Below, one piece after another: positions 17,990-26,277 of a DNA stretch of 64,000 nt. The stretch is from contig JBCBSS010000015.1 in the NCBI GenBank assembly GCA_039819065.1, positions 1 to 64,000 of the forward strand, written 5' to 3'. The notes under the pieces were generated by a model. That model made no database searches, was not told the origin of the DNA, and saw only the letters and a list, made by a program, of their open reading frames with translations. The position numbers and the translations under genes are program-made. This stretch comes from JBCBSS01 sp039819065 (GTDB taxonomy: Bacteria > Bacteroidota > Bacteroidia > Cytophagales > Cyclobacteriaceae). Numbering within the stretch: position 1 is the stretch's first letter; each line of letters opens with the position of its first letter.

Positions 17990-18736
17990 TTAATGTACTG
18001 CCTCTAATAGTTTTAAAAGCTGTTCTTTTTTCCTGATGGCTAACGGGACATAACTTCCATCCTTCATTATAAGCTGGTCGCCCTCTCTCCGGTCATATCT
18101 AAGTAATTGATTCAGGTTGATGAGATGGGATTTATGACTTCGAAAGAATTGATGGTTTGACAGTATGCGCTGATAGTCTCCAATGCTTTTAGAAACGCAA
18201 AGTTTGTCGCCACATTCAAGAAAGAAATCACTATAGCTTCCATTTGCTTCTATGTGTATGATCTCATCAATGGAAACCACCTGCATACCATAATGATCTT
18301 TTAAGACTAACTTAGACAATCCTCGGTTGTCCCGGGTATTGTCAAAAAGTGTATGGATCCTTTTTGAAGTGGCATGACCAACTGGTTCTGCCATGGCCTT
18401 ATTTACAGCGGACACAAGATCGTCCGGGTCTATAGGCTTGACCAGATAATCAAGTGCACTGAATTTAATCGCTTTCAGTGCGTAACTTTCATGAGCTGTG
18501 ACAAAGATGACCTGAAAGTTTATTTTAGAGAGTTTCCTGAGTAGGTCAAATCCTTCGCCATCGGGCAATTGCACATCTAGAAAAAGAAGTTGAGGATCGA
18601 ACGCCTTGATTAATTGTAACCCCTGATCTATGCACGATGCTGTTCCTGCCATTTCAACTTCAGGGCAGTATGTTTTGAGCATCGTTGTGAGTGTATTTCT
18701 GGCAGATGGCTCATCTTCGATCAAAAGTGTTCTCAT
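17990..18736 (-). CDS. LytTR-family response regulator
   Basis: A 248-aa two-component response regulator. The receiver domain (about 1-120) has the acidic pair IEDEPSA, phospho-acceptor Asp in LLFLDVQLPDGEGF (about 54), Thr in FVTAHESYA and Lys in YLVKPIDP. A LytTR DNA-binding domain (about 145-245) has IHIEANGSYSDFFLECG and FFRSHKSHLINL. No partner LytS/YehU-type histidine kinase lies next to it, so its kinase is elsewhere. LytTR regulators bind paired direct repeats; no target can be named. The upstream region is very AT-rich. Confidence 0.9.
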   Translation of the reverse strand: MRTLLIEDEPSARNTLTTMLKTYCPEVEMAGTASCIDQGLQLIKAFDPQLLFLDVQLPDGEGFDLLRKLSKINFQVIFVTAHESYALKAIKFSALDYLVKPIDPDDLVSAVNKAMAEPVGHATSKRIHTLFDNTRDNRGLSKLVLKDHYGMQVVSIDEIIHIEANGSYSDFFLECGDKLCVSKSIGDYQRILSNHQFFRSHKSHLINLNQLLRYDRREGDQLIMKDGSYVPLAIRKKEQLLKLLEAVH

Positions 18737-19000
18737 GGTTTGGTGGTTGGGTTGCTTTGTCTCGATATTACATCATATAAAAATACAGTTATCATCTAAT
18801 ATTAATATTTATTATTGAATAATAAATTTATCCACTCTTCCATTTAATAGATAACTGCCTTTATTTGATGCGTGAGATCATCACTTGGGCGGGCACCATC
18901 CATTTAATGGCAAAACTTGTGGCTATCTATTGCATCTAAAGGGGTCAGGCTGCTTTGTCCAGTTGATCCTATAACCAGCATATTTTGCTTTTGACTTTTA
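18737..19000. other. AT-rich intergenic region upstream of the LytTR gene
   Basis: No gene is visible. It holds a perfect 21-nt AT palindrome at 18807-18827 (ATTTATTATT-G-AATAATAAAT), about 70 nt upstream of the regulator start, which may be part of its promoter. The rest, to about 19000, shows no recognised structure and leads into the chimeric gene remnants. Confidence 0.4.
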
Positions 19001-19133
19001 CCGCTTTTCAACCAACAAGAAAGGATAGTAGTTTGTCATGAAGGGGGTGATTGTATCGAATCTTCTCCGTGCAGACCATGCAGATCTAACACGGTCATTT
19101 CTTCATTAGTTTTGAGAGATAAGCCAATTGATC
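19001..19133 (-). pseudogene. Fragment of an AraC gene (copy of 24252-24383)
   Basis: About 120-130 nt match the N-terminal coding part (roughly residues 14-58) of the AraC gene at 23512-24426 in the same orientation, with several substitutions and a one-base deletion in the GAAGGAGGG region. Shared stretches include CAACAAGAAAG, GATTGTATCG, TCTTCTCCGTG and GAGAGATAAGCCAATTGATC. At TGATC (19129-19133) it switches into sequence copied from the sigma factor gene, a five-base microhomology junction. It is not translatable as a useful protein. Confidence 0.85.
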
Positions 19134-19333
19134 AAATCATCAAGGAAGTACTCAACGACCATAAAATCAACACGTTACCGAGATTAAATTAGGTCAAAAT
19201 GCTAGGTCTGATATGATGAAGCTATAGCTTAAAAGGTGCCCTAAATTATTCCATTATGAAAATGTACGTTTTACGGATGTCAATCCATATTTGACGTTCC
19301 TGTAGTATCTACACACGTTCATAGGAATCTGCC
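19129..19333 (+). pseudogene. Duplicate of the sigma-factor 3' end plus downstream spacer
   Basis: Aligns without gaps to 16770-16974 (constant offset 2359), with about 17 mismatches over 205 positions by hand count. It covers the last 21 sigma codons, the stop, and most of the spacer before the Cys-rich lipoprotein. Several changes in the coding part are conservative (HKLNTLLRLH becomes HKINTLPRLN), and the spacer is better conserved than the third-codon positions. This suggests the copy came from a once-functional paralogue. Homology stops abruptly at GCC 19333. Confidence 0.92.
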
Positions 19334-19407
19334 ACGATCGCATTTGATTTAGCTAAAGTAAGGCCATTTTATGCGTAGTGTTCTGCTATGCGTTCAATAG
19401 CCATGAA

Positions 19408-19438
19408 ATAAAAAAAGAGCGCCTGAAAAGACGCTCTT
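19408..19438 (-). terminator. Rho-independent terminator after the small lipoprotein gene
   Basis: AAGAGCG (19415-19421) pairs with CGCTCTT (19432-19438). On the minus strand the stem is followed by a run of T (complement of 19408-19416). It ends the minus-strand unit of the lamin-tail and small lipoprotein genes. Confidence 0.8.
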
Positions 19439-19460
19439 CTACCCAACTTCACTAACCACC

Positions 19461-19604
19461 TTAATTATTTCTGTAACTGATACTGTCTTGATTCGCATCA
19501 GCTGAGCTATACACATCATCATCGTCGCATGAGGCGAAAGCCAAAACTGTGATTAGCCCTACTATGAGGCATTTAAATACTCGAATTGATTTCTTCTTTT
19601 CCAT
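19461..19604 (-). CDS. 47-aa acidic lipoprotein
   Basis: ATG at 19604-19602 (minus) opens a frame ending with TAA at 19463-19461. The product has a basic start (MEKKKSIRVFK), a hydrophobic segment (CLIVGLITVLAFA), a lipobox FASC (Cys26) and then DDDDVYSS. The Asp run straight after the lipid-bearing Cys fits the surface lipoprotein export signals described in Bacteroidota. It lies 23 nt downstream of the lamin-tail gene on the same strand and before a terminator, so the two are probably co-expressed. It is too short to assign a function. Confidence 0.68.
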   Translation of the reverse strand: MEKKKSIRVFKCLIVGLITVLAFASCDDDDVYSSADANQDSISYRNN

Positions 19605-19627
19605 TAGAAACTGCTTCGTTTTAACCA

Positions 19628-21937
19628 TTAATCCCAGAAAGTTGCACCATTTTGGTCACCGTCTCCGGTGTATTGGAACGGGCCAGGATTAGCCACAAAG
19701 TCGTTTTCGGGCCAGATGTTGGCACCAACCGCAACATCTTCTCTTCCAGCTGAACCTACATCTTCACCGAACTGCATGAAATCAACGATGTTAGCTGGAT
19801 TGGCAAATCCTGAATTATTTAGGTAAAGCGCTACATCAGAAGAGGTGTCATTGATAGTCAAGGTAAATTCAAGCTCCTCATTAGGTGCTAAAATCAGATT
19901 ACCTGAAGTTACAGTGAGCGTTGATAGACCTGAATAAGCTTTTCTTCGGCAAAAGAAATAAGAAGAGATATCCATAGATGCGTCACCAAAGTTTTTCAAG
20001 ACTACCCTGTCATTTGATGCATCCACAGTCAGCAATCGTACTTTGGCAGAACCAGTGGCAGTGGCGTTCCACTGATTTGCACCGTTTGCTGATCCGTCTC
20101 CATCATAATTGTATGGTCCTACACCATTAACAAATTCGTCTTCTGTCCAAATGCCTGCAGACACGGCCACACTTTCTCTACCCGCGTCATCTATATCATC
20201 CCCGAACATGACAAAATCTAGGATCGCATCTGGATTGGCAAATGCACCACCCTGATTGTAGAGTGCGAAGTCAGAAGAGTTATCGTCTATTGTAATAGTG
20301 AATTCTACCTCTTCATTGGCATCCAAAACCAAGTCACCTGAAGTTGGTGTTAGGTTTGCTATGGATGCATATGCTTTTCTTCTACAGAACCAATAACCGC
20401 TGATATCTTGGGTGGCATTTCCGAAATTCTTTAATACCACTTTATCCGTAGCAGGATCCAAACTTAGTATGCGCACGTTTGATGTGGAACCAGTCCAGAA
20501 ATCAGCACCAACATCATTTCCACCGCCGGTGAAAACAAATGGCTCAGTACCTTCAATAAAACTTGCGGCGTTGTCCCATCGTCCAGCAGTTACCGCGTTA
20601 TCAACTCTAAATCCATTGCCAACATCCCACTGGGCAAAGTCTCTGAGTACTACACTATTGGCATTGTTAAACCCTAAAGCATTAGAAGAGAATAGAAAAA
20701 TAGAACCGTTCTCATCTACCACACCATCTGTAGTAAGTACCCTTACAGTGACCTCCTCATTAGGGTCGAGATTGAAGTCTCCATTAACAACTTCTATATC
20801 GGCGGCTGTCGAAAAAGATGGATAAACACCTGCCAACGTGCAGAAAAAATAATCTGAGATGTCTCTCGCCTGTGTATCGAAGTTTTTAATGGTTACCTCG
20901 TCGGTGGCCGGATTGATAGATACCATTCTGATATTGGCGTTATCACCCCAAAGAGAGGCGCCTACGCCTGAGGCATCGCCTAGATATGTAAATGGTGCAA
21001 TACCATCAGTAAACTCCCCATCATTCCAAATTTGAGCGGCAACAGCCACATCTATACGTCCCGCGCCACCTACATTGGCACCAAACTGAAAGAAGTCGAT
21101 GATGTTGTCAGCATTAGCGAAACCACTGTTATTCGCATAAAGGGCTACATCTGAAGAGGCATCATCAATCGTTAAGCTAAATTGAACCTCTTCATCGGCA
21201 GAGAGTGTAAGATCTCCTGAAACGGGCGTTAGCGTACCCAGACCCACGTAGCTCCTTCTCCGGCAAAAGAAATAACCTGAAATATCCTCTTCCTCCCTTC
21301 CGAAGTTTTTCAGGGTGACCAAGTCGTTAATAGGGTCAACAAATACTAGTCTTACAGATGATGTTATAGGAGCCTGAACAGCCTCTCCTTCCCATTGAGC
21401 AGCACCATTTTGAGTGCCGTTACCAATATAGCTGAACGGTGATCCACCTTCAACAAATTCTCCGGCTGTCCAGATACCTTTTTCAACGGCTACGGCTTCC
21501 CGTCCATTGTTGGCAAAAGAACCGCCAAACTGCATGAAGTCAACCAGTGCATCTGCTGATGCAAATTGACCGCCTTGGTTATAGATCGCTACATCTGATG
21601 CTTGATCTGAAACGGAAATGGTAAAAGTAATTTCTTCATTTTCTGTCAGGATAAGGTCGCTACCATCGTTAGTGGTAGAAGAAAATGGTGCGTAGTTTCT
21701 TTCTCTACAGAAGAAGAAGCCGCTGATGTCTGCGTCGCCTTCTCCAAAATTTCTCAGTGTGACCTGGTCATTTGCTGCATCAACAGCAACGATGCGCACA
21801 TTGGATTCTAAATCTGCAGGCGGCGGTGTTTCGTCATCGTCGCACGCGCTTAAAAAGATTATCGAAAGTATCAATGCTCCAAATTTTGAACATAGTTTTC
21901 CCGTTTGGAGCAAGCTCCATTTTTTTTGTGTTTTCAT
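19628..21937 (-). CDS. Lipoprotein with five lamin-tail-domain-like repeats
   Basis: A 769-aa protein with a type II signal peptide (lipobox FLSAC, Cys32) followed by DDDETPPP, an acidic surface-export-like signal. The rest is five repeats of about 145 residues, each starting like VRIVAVDAANDQVTLRNFG and VRLVFVDPINDLVTLKNFG, with DISGYFFCRRK and ending GAxxW. The pattern, including the (V/I)xIKNFxxxxxDISGYxF core, is that of lamin-tail domains, Ig-like folds used in extracellular bacterial proteins. The third repeat is the most divergent. It is probably a surface adhesin or matrix protein. It sits inside the disrupted duplicate of the sigma/lipoprotein pair. Confidence 0.8.
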   Translation of the reverse strand: MKTQKKWSLLQTGKLCSKFGALILSIIFLSACDDDETPPPADLESNVRIVAVDAANDQVTLRNFGEGDADISGFFFCRERNYAPFSSTTNDGSDLILTENEEITFTISVSDQASDVAIYNQGGQFASADALVDFMQFGGSFANNGREAVAVEKGIWTAGEFVEGGSPFSYIGNGTQNGAAQWEGEAVQAPITSSVRLVFVDPINDLVTLKNFGREEEDISGYFFCRRRSYVGLGTLTPVSGDLTLSADEEVQFSLTIDDASSDVALYANNSGFANADNIIDFFQFGANVGGAGRIDVAVAAQIWNDGEFTDGIAPFTYLGDASGVGASLWGDNANIRMVSINPATDEVTIKNFDTQARDISDYFFCTLAGVYPSFSTAADIEVVNGDFNLDPNEEVTVRVLTTDGVVDENGSIFLFSSNALGFNNANSVVLRDFAQWDVGNGFRVDNAVTAGRWDNAASFIEGTEPFVFTGGGNDVGADFWTGSTSNVRILSLDPATDKVVLKNFGNATQDISGYWFCRRKAYASIANLTPTSGDLVLDANEEVEFTITIDDNSSDFALYNQGGAFANPDAILDFVMFGDDIDDAGRESVAVSAGIWTEDEFVNGVGPYNYDGDGSANGANQWNATATGSAKVRLLTVDASNDRVVLKNFGDASMDISSYFFCRRKAYSGLSTLTVTSGNLILAPNEELEFTLTINDTSSDVALYLNNSGFANPANIVDFMQFGEDVGSAGREDVAVGANIWPENDFVANPGPFQYTGDGDQNGATFWD

Positions 21938-22147
21938 TTGTCAACTTTAGTTTACTGCGTTCTTAACCGATGTTTGAGGTGAGGTTCTACTTCTATAGAA
22001 ATAATTTTTTTTGCTTGACGCTCGGTCTCGCAAGAGACTTTCAATACATCGAAGAAATATTGTTTTTGGTTTTTAATAGGCGATACGGGCAACACTCAGA
22101 GAATGGTTGCCTCGGTTGATAAATAATAAAGAAATTTTTTTGTTGCC

Positions 22148-22392
22148 TTGGGGAAATTGAAGAGCTGTGCCAAGCTAACTTTGGCAGCACAAGGCTATGC
22201 TAAATCTTATGGCAGCGGATCTGACCCTATTGCAGATCCATATGAAAATAACCCTAACCCATGCTGTGGAGTATTTTGTCGGCAAGGTCAAGGCAGTGTA
22301 AAACGTTACTTGTCGGGAAGATCCCTTTTTGTTTTTTTGCAAATTGCCCATTTGATGAGGAGTGTGTAAATGGCTTTTGTAGGACTTTTTAA
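22148..22392 (+). pseudogene. Decayed copy of the Cys-rich lipoprotein 3' end
   Basis: Matches 17615-17870: TGTGCCAAGCTA, GAAAATAACCCTAACCCATG, and the end (GAGGAGTGTGTAAATGGC) encoding EECVNGFC and a stop. Indels shift the frame between these parts and an in-frame TAA interrupts it. Similarity may extend past the stop (GTTTTCT...AAAGC). With 19129-19333 it marks the two ends of a second sigma/lipoprotein copy whose middle was replaced. Confidence 0.88.
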
Positions 22393-22504
22393 CGCAGTTT
22401 TCTTTGGCATGAAAGCTAATATCGTGAACGTCTTCTAAATACTTTTCTTTGTTTTCAATCTTTATGATGTCGTAATATGATATTGGCTTCATGGGATAAA
22501 AAGT

Positions 22505-22549
22505 ATAGAATCCGTCATTTGCTTTCGATAGCCCAATGACGGATTCTAT
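22505..22549. terminator. Strong hairpin terminator with 15-bp stem
   Basis: ATAGAATCCGTCATT (22505-22519) is the exact reverse complement of 22535-22549, with a 15-nt loop. T runs lie on both sides (GTTTTT on plus, ACTTTTT on minus), so it can stop transcription from either direction. It ends the minus-strand SDR gene 12 nt after its stop. Confidence 0.88.
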
Positions 22550-22560
22550 GTTTTTCAGTT

Positions 22561-23409
22561 TCATACGATTGCTTCTTCTTGGATTTTGGTAGACTGAGCA
22601 AGCTCTCGCCAGTGCTCAATATCATTAGTAAGTCTGTCAATTTGCTTGCCAGCATTTTCAAGGGCATAATCTCCCACGAAGAATCGGAACGGAGCATTTT
22701 CATCAAAGGCGGCTTCTAAAATGGCCTCAGCAGTTTTGTATGCGCTCCATGGCTGCTTTCCATCTATGCTGGCTAAGAATCCTTTAAATTTACCGACGGT
22801 CTCATTGTAAGCTTCTACCTGTTTTTCAGGAGATTTTAAAGATGATCCTGCCCAGTTGGTACGCATCGGACCAGGTAACACGGCCATTACCTTGATGCCA
22901 AAAGGTGCGACTTCAGCAGCGAGCGAATCACTGAAACCTTCAAGAGCCAGTTTACTTGCTCCGTAGAAGGTCATTCCCGGTACCGGTACAAAACCACCTA
23001 TGGCCGAGATCTGGATAATGTTACCGCTACCTTGGGCTCTCATGTGAGGAAGTACTGCTGAAGTCAATAAGGCAGCTCCCCAGAAGTTGGTTTCGAACTG
23101 TTGACGTGCTTCGTCTTCAGTGAATTCTTCGGCTGCACCAATTGAGCCGAAACCGGCATTGTTGATCAATACATCGATTCTACCGTAGTGATCAAGTATC
23201 GACTGTACTACACGTTCTCTTTCTTGTCGGTTGGTGACATCTAGCTTGATGGGAAAGGTCTTTCCTGGTGCCAGACTTCTGAAATCAGCGAACTGTTCTT
23301 CTTTCCTCAATGTGCCGATAACAGTATGACCATGTTTCGCCGCTACTTCTGCCAGGTTTCTTCCTAGACCACCTGACACACCTGTAATTAAAACTACTTT
23401 GTTACTCAT
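22561..23409 (-). CDS. Classical short-chain dehydrogenase/reductase
   Basis: A 282-aa SDR with cofactor motif GVSGGLG (residues 10-16), NNAGFGSIG, catalytic Ser in IQISAIGG, and an intact YGASK (Tyr-x-x-x-Lys) followed by LALEGFSDSLAAEVAPFGI. It is an NAD(P)-dependent oxidoreductase; the substrate cannot be read, but the length and the GPMRTNW region fit the retinol/17-beta-like group common in Bacteroidota. It is transcribed away from an AraC gene on the same strand 102 nt upstream. Its promoter core resembles those of the DoxX and RND genes. Confidence 0.87.
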   Translation of the reverse strand: MSNKVVLITGVSGGLGRNLAEVAAKHGHTVIGTLRKEEQFADFRSLAPGKTFPIKLDVTNRQERERVVQSILDHYGRIDVLINNAGFGSIGAAEEFTEDEARQQFETNFWGAALLTSAVLPHMRAQGSGNIIQISAIGGFVPVPGMTFYGASKLALEGFSDSLAAEVAPFGIKVMAVLPGPMRTNWAGSSLKSPEKQVEAYNETVGKFKGFLASIDGKQPWSAYKTAEAILEAAFDENAPFRFFVGDYALENAGKQIDRLTNDIEHWRELAQSTKIQEEAIV

Positions 23410-23436
23410 GATTGAAATTTGTTTAATTGAATAATT

Positions 23437-23460
23437 CGTTTTTGTTTACTCAAAGAAACG
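23437..23460 (-). promoter_or_regulatory. Promoter core shared with DoxX and RND operons
   Basis: Reading the minus strand, CGTTTCTTTGAGTAAACAAA lies 28 nt before the SDR start codon. The DoxX (24819-24840) and RND (30139-30160) promoters carry nearly the same string (CGTTTCTTTGAATATACAAA and CGTTCCTTTGAGTATATAAA). The TTnnTTTG part fits the Bacteroidota -7 box. No double TTTTGG site precedes this copy. Confidence 0.5.
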
Positions 23461-23511
23461 GCGCTCATGAGCCAGATTCAGGACCACTATTCGAGGGAAA
23501 ATGTGCAATTT

Positions 23512-24426
23512 CTAAGAATGGCTTTTTGCCTTGCGATATTGTGAAGGAGTTTGACCACTACTGGTCTTAAAATACCGGGAAAAGTGGGTCTGGCTGGAAA
23601 AACCAAAAAGATGGGTGATCTCCGAGATACTCATTTGACTGTTGCCTAGAAGTCCTTTGATTTCAGAAACAGTACGTTCTTTGATCCACTCATTAGCGGA
23701 CTTGCCACTTTCTTCTTTTATCGTATTGCTCAGATGGTTCGGGTGCACGTTGAGTTCTGCTGCATACTCTTTGACAAGTTTGATGTTATCAGCTTTCCTC
23801 GCCATTATGTCCCTCATGTTCCTATCGACAAGCTGCCTGAACTCATTGAAGATCTGAATCGACCGGGTGTTGCCCGCTATAGAAATGCGGTGGGTGAGCA
23901 GAAGCTCTTTGGTCTTAAAGAGAAAAGCGGATAAATGACCTATAACAATTTGGTATTTGTATGGGGAGAATTGGTCATAATTCATTTTCATGACTCTTAT
24001 GTTTTCCTTAAGCTCATCAAACTTATCTCTGGTCAGTTGCATAACCGGTACGGTTTCATTGACCAGAAAGGGAAAATCATGTGTCATTTCTCCATGATAG
24101 AACTTATGGAAAAATGACTCTGTAAATGTGATCATGTAGCCGGTCCAGGGTTGCTCAATATTGAAAGACTTGAGATGACCTGGTGTAGTGAAGTAGAAGG
24201 ACAACGGAGTAAGCTCAAATTCATGTTCATCAATCTTATAGCTTCCAGAACCAGTTTCTATCAACAAGAAAGAATAATAGTTTGTCCTGAAGGAGGGTGA
24301 TTGTATCGGATCTTCTCCGTGTAGACCATCCAGATCCAACACGGTCATTTCTTCATTGGTTTCGAGAGATAAGCCAATTGATCTGAAGAAGTCTGCTAGC
24401 GTCTGATAGATTTCCTTTTGAACCAT
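23512..24426 (-). CDS. AraC-family regulator
   Basis: A 304-aa regulator with an N-terminal cupin-like domain (SGSYKIDEHEFELTPLSFYF, FTTPGHLKSFNIEQPWTGYM) and a C-terminal double HTH (EYAAELNVHPNHLSNTIKEE; ISEITHLFGFSSQTHFSRYF). ATG 24426 (MVQKEIYQ) is preferred to one 11 codons upstream because homologous regulators here begin at this point. It is divergent from the DoxX gene and lies upstream of the SDR on the same strand. It is a good candidate to bind the TTTTGG double site at 24769. Part of its coding sequence is copied at 19001-19133. Confidence 0.86.
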   Translation of the reverse strand: MVQKEIYQTLADFFRSIGLSLETNEEMTVLDLDGLHGEDPIQSPSFRTNYYSFLLIETGSGSYKIDEHEFELTPLSFYFTTPGHLKSFNIEQPWTGYMITFTESFFHKFYHGEMTHDFPFLVNETVPVMQLTRDKFDELKENIRVMKMNYDQFSPYKYQIVIGHLSAFLFKTKELLLTHRISIAGNTRSIQIFNEFRQLVDRNMRDIMARKADNIKLVKEYAAELNVHPNHLSNTIKEESGKSANEWIKERTVSEIKGLLGNSQMSISEITHLFGFSSQTHFSRYFKTSSGQTPSQYRKAKSHS

Positions 24427-24762
24427 GTTTTGTATTCTAATCTTAGAATATAGATACAAAAATCTGAATGAAAAAAGGATCAGTTTATTTGAAGCTGATT
24501 TCCCTTTTGAAAGACTTCTGGGTGAGCGGGATAGCCTCGAAAGTATATGATTAAAGTGTCAACCACTCTGATTAAGCTTTTCAGATGCCAATCGAAAATG
24601 CGCTAATACCAAGCATCCTTTGGTGCCTCGTAACCAGTTGTTAACTTGTTTTTGGTCAAAACAACGCCGGCCTAGTGAGAGGCCAAAAACTCTCTATTTT
24701 TAAAGTATTAACGACTGTTAATGCGTTGATTTCCTAATGCTTATCCTCAAAAACTATATGAC

Positions 24763-24840
24763 ATTAGATTTTGGTCATTACCCCCGTGGTTTTGGCTCAC
24801 CTTTCCACAGATGGTTGACGTTTCTTTGAATATACAAAAA
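24763..24840 (+). promoter_or_regulatory. DoxX promoter with double TTTTGG operator
   Basis: TTTTGG occurs at 24769-24774 and 24790-24795, 21 nt apart (two helical turns), inside ATTAGATTTTGGTCATTACC and TGGTTTTGGCTCACC. The core GACGTTTCTTTGAATATACA follows at 24818-24837 and the start codon 55 nt after the second half-site. A further TTTTTGGTCAAA lies at 24649-24660. The RND promoter (30089) has all of these at the same spacing. A direct-repeat operator overlapping the -35 area is typical of AraC activators. Confidence 0.72.
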
Positions 24841-24850
24841 CCACAAAGCC

Positions 24851-25309
24851 ATGATAAAAAGTATAATCGAAAGAAAACCGGACTTATTACCCTTGATACT
24901 GCGAATTTCACTTGGTATAGTATTCATTCCAAAGGGTTTCGAATTAGTGCTAAACTACCATGATTCATTAGATTGGTTAACCACCGGAGCTTTAGGCCTT
25001 CCAGCTTACTTTGCCTATGCCGTAATAGTGATTGAGTTTTATGGTGCCCTGTTTTTAGTTGTTGGGTTAAGCAGTCGTATTATGGCAGCATCCATTGGAC
25101 TATTAGTAATTGGTACTATACCATATCATATTTTTTCGGGCTTGAGCATAGATTGGGTAGGAGAGACTGTTGGTTATGGACTGGAATTTCAACTATTGAT
25201 AGTAGGTATAATAGCGGTACTAATGATCACTGGAAGTGGAAAACTTTCGTTGGACCACTTTATCAATCGCTTCCTATGTCAAAATCAAATCAAGGAATGT
25301 CAAGCATAA
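24851..25309 (+). CDS. DoxX-family membrane protein
   Basis: A 152-aa protein with four membrane segments (about 13-31, 52-75, 78-96 and 110-130), typical of DoxX: LLPLILRISLGIVFIPKG at the start and YFAYAVIVIEFYGALFLVVG in the second helix. DoxX proteins take part in redox and sulfur or electrophile stress in several bacteria, often next to AraC- or HxlR-type regulators; the reaction is unclear. Here it is divergent from an AraC gene and carries the shared TTTTGG-N15-TTTTGG promoter element. It is monocistronic, convergent with a hydrolase gene. Confidence 0.86.
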   Translation: MIKSIIERKPDLLPLILRISLGIVFIPKGFELVLNYHDSLDWLTTGALGLPAYFAYAVIVIEFYGALFLVVGLSSRIMAASIGLLVIGTIPYHIFSGLSIDWVGETVGYGLEFQLLIVGIIAVLMITGSGKLSLDHFINRFLCQNQIKECQA

Positions 25310-25378
25310 GCAATGAAATAGCTAAGGATGTCGAGCCTATCAAATGAATGATTACCAGTACGCTTACTTAGTTTTCTA

Positions 25379-26206
25379 TCAATTCTTCGAATCAACATTA
25401 AGGAAATCGACAACCGTATCTAATACAGCTTCATCTCTCAATATCCTAAAATGACCAGTACCTTCTATTTCCTTAAATGACGCTACAGGCCACCTTTTAT
25501 GAACGTTTTTAGATCTGTTTATCGGTATGACCTTATCAGCCTGATCGTGTATAATTAAAGCATCTTTGACGTTGATGTGCTGAACGAAATCACTCACATT
25601 CATGCCATAAACGTCCTGACCAGTCTCGTTTTGCAGCCTCTCCACTAGCAAGTGCTTCACTTTCTCTGTGATGCCAATGGCCTCCGATACATCATTAATG
25701 CGCTCAATGAATCTGTCAGGAGTGGTCAACAGTAAATACTTATTGATCTCAAGATCTCGATTGGTGAATAGCGCGTAGGTAGTTGCCACTCCACCAAAAG
25801 AATGACTGACTAACGTGCTAACATCGAACCTTTTGATAAGTACCGCCACCAATTCTGTAAACTCAAACAAACTGGTCTTTCCTTGACTACTGTAACCGTG
25901 AGAAGGCCCGTCAAATGCATATATGGTGTAATTATCCTCTAGCAGTTTTTCGACCAGATCGGCGAAATTGCCGGCTTGTCCCTCCCAACCATGAATGAGT
26001 AGTATTTTCTTCTTCCCCTCGCCCCATTCATACAGCTTAATGTCAAAACCCTTGAATGGAAAGCTTTCTTTTTTTGCCCTATCCAGCACCACTGACTCAT
26101 GTCCGCGCAGCTTCCGTACCTGCGGATTGGTCAACTGCCTGTATGCGAAGGATACAACAAGATTGGGCAGAACTGTTGACAGGATTTTAACGATTGATTT
26201 ATTCAT
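25379..26206 (-). CDS. Alpha/beta hydrolase
   Basis: A 275-aa alpha/beta-hydrolase-fold enzyme. The oxyanion region is ILLIHGWEGQAGNF, the nucleophile elbow is SHSFGG (Ser about 132), the acid is Asp in IIHDQADKVIP (about 216), and the catalytic His is in IEGTGHFRILR (about 250). The N-terminal RKLRGHESVVLDRAK segment precedes the fold. Substrate unknown, perhaps an ester or lactone. It lies 71 nt downstream of a Crp/Fnr-type regulator gene on the same strand and is probably controlled by it. TAGGTCAT/ATGACCTA arms at 26206-26213 and 26267-26274 flank the spacer. Confidence 0.85.
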   Translation of the reverse strand: MNKSIVKILSTVLPNLVVSFAYRQLTNPQVRKLRGHESVVLDRAKKESFPFKGFDIKLYEWGEGKKKILLIHGWEGQAGNFADLVEKLLEDNYTIYAFDGPSHGYSSQGKTSLFEFTELVAVLIKRFDVSTLVSHSFGGVATTYALFTNRDLEINKYLLLTTPDRFIERINDVSEAIGITEKVKHLLVERLQNETGQDVYGMNVSDFVQHINVKDALIIHDQADKVIPINRSKNVHKRWPVASFKEIEGTGHFRILRDEAVLDTVVDFLNVDSKN

Positions 26207-26277
26207 AGGTCATGATGTCATCAGAAAGTAAGACTAGAAAATTAAGCACCGGGCATACATTAAAAAATGACCTAATG

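Noticed and set aside
19628..21937. Repeated blocks that might be read as a repeat array or CRISPR
   Set aside because: They are about 435-nt coding repeats of a multi-domain protein, diverged at DNA level. No CRISPR array or cas gene is present in the window.
22175..22564. 129-codon minus-strand frame whose ATG overlaps the SDR stop (ATGA)
   Set aside because: It runs through a perfect 15-bp-stem terminator and then antisense to the decayed lipoprotein copy; the product has no family features.
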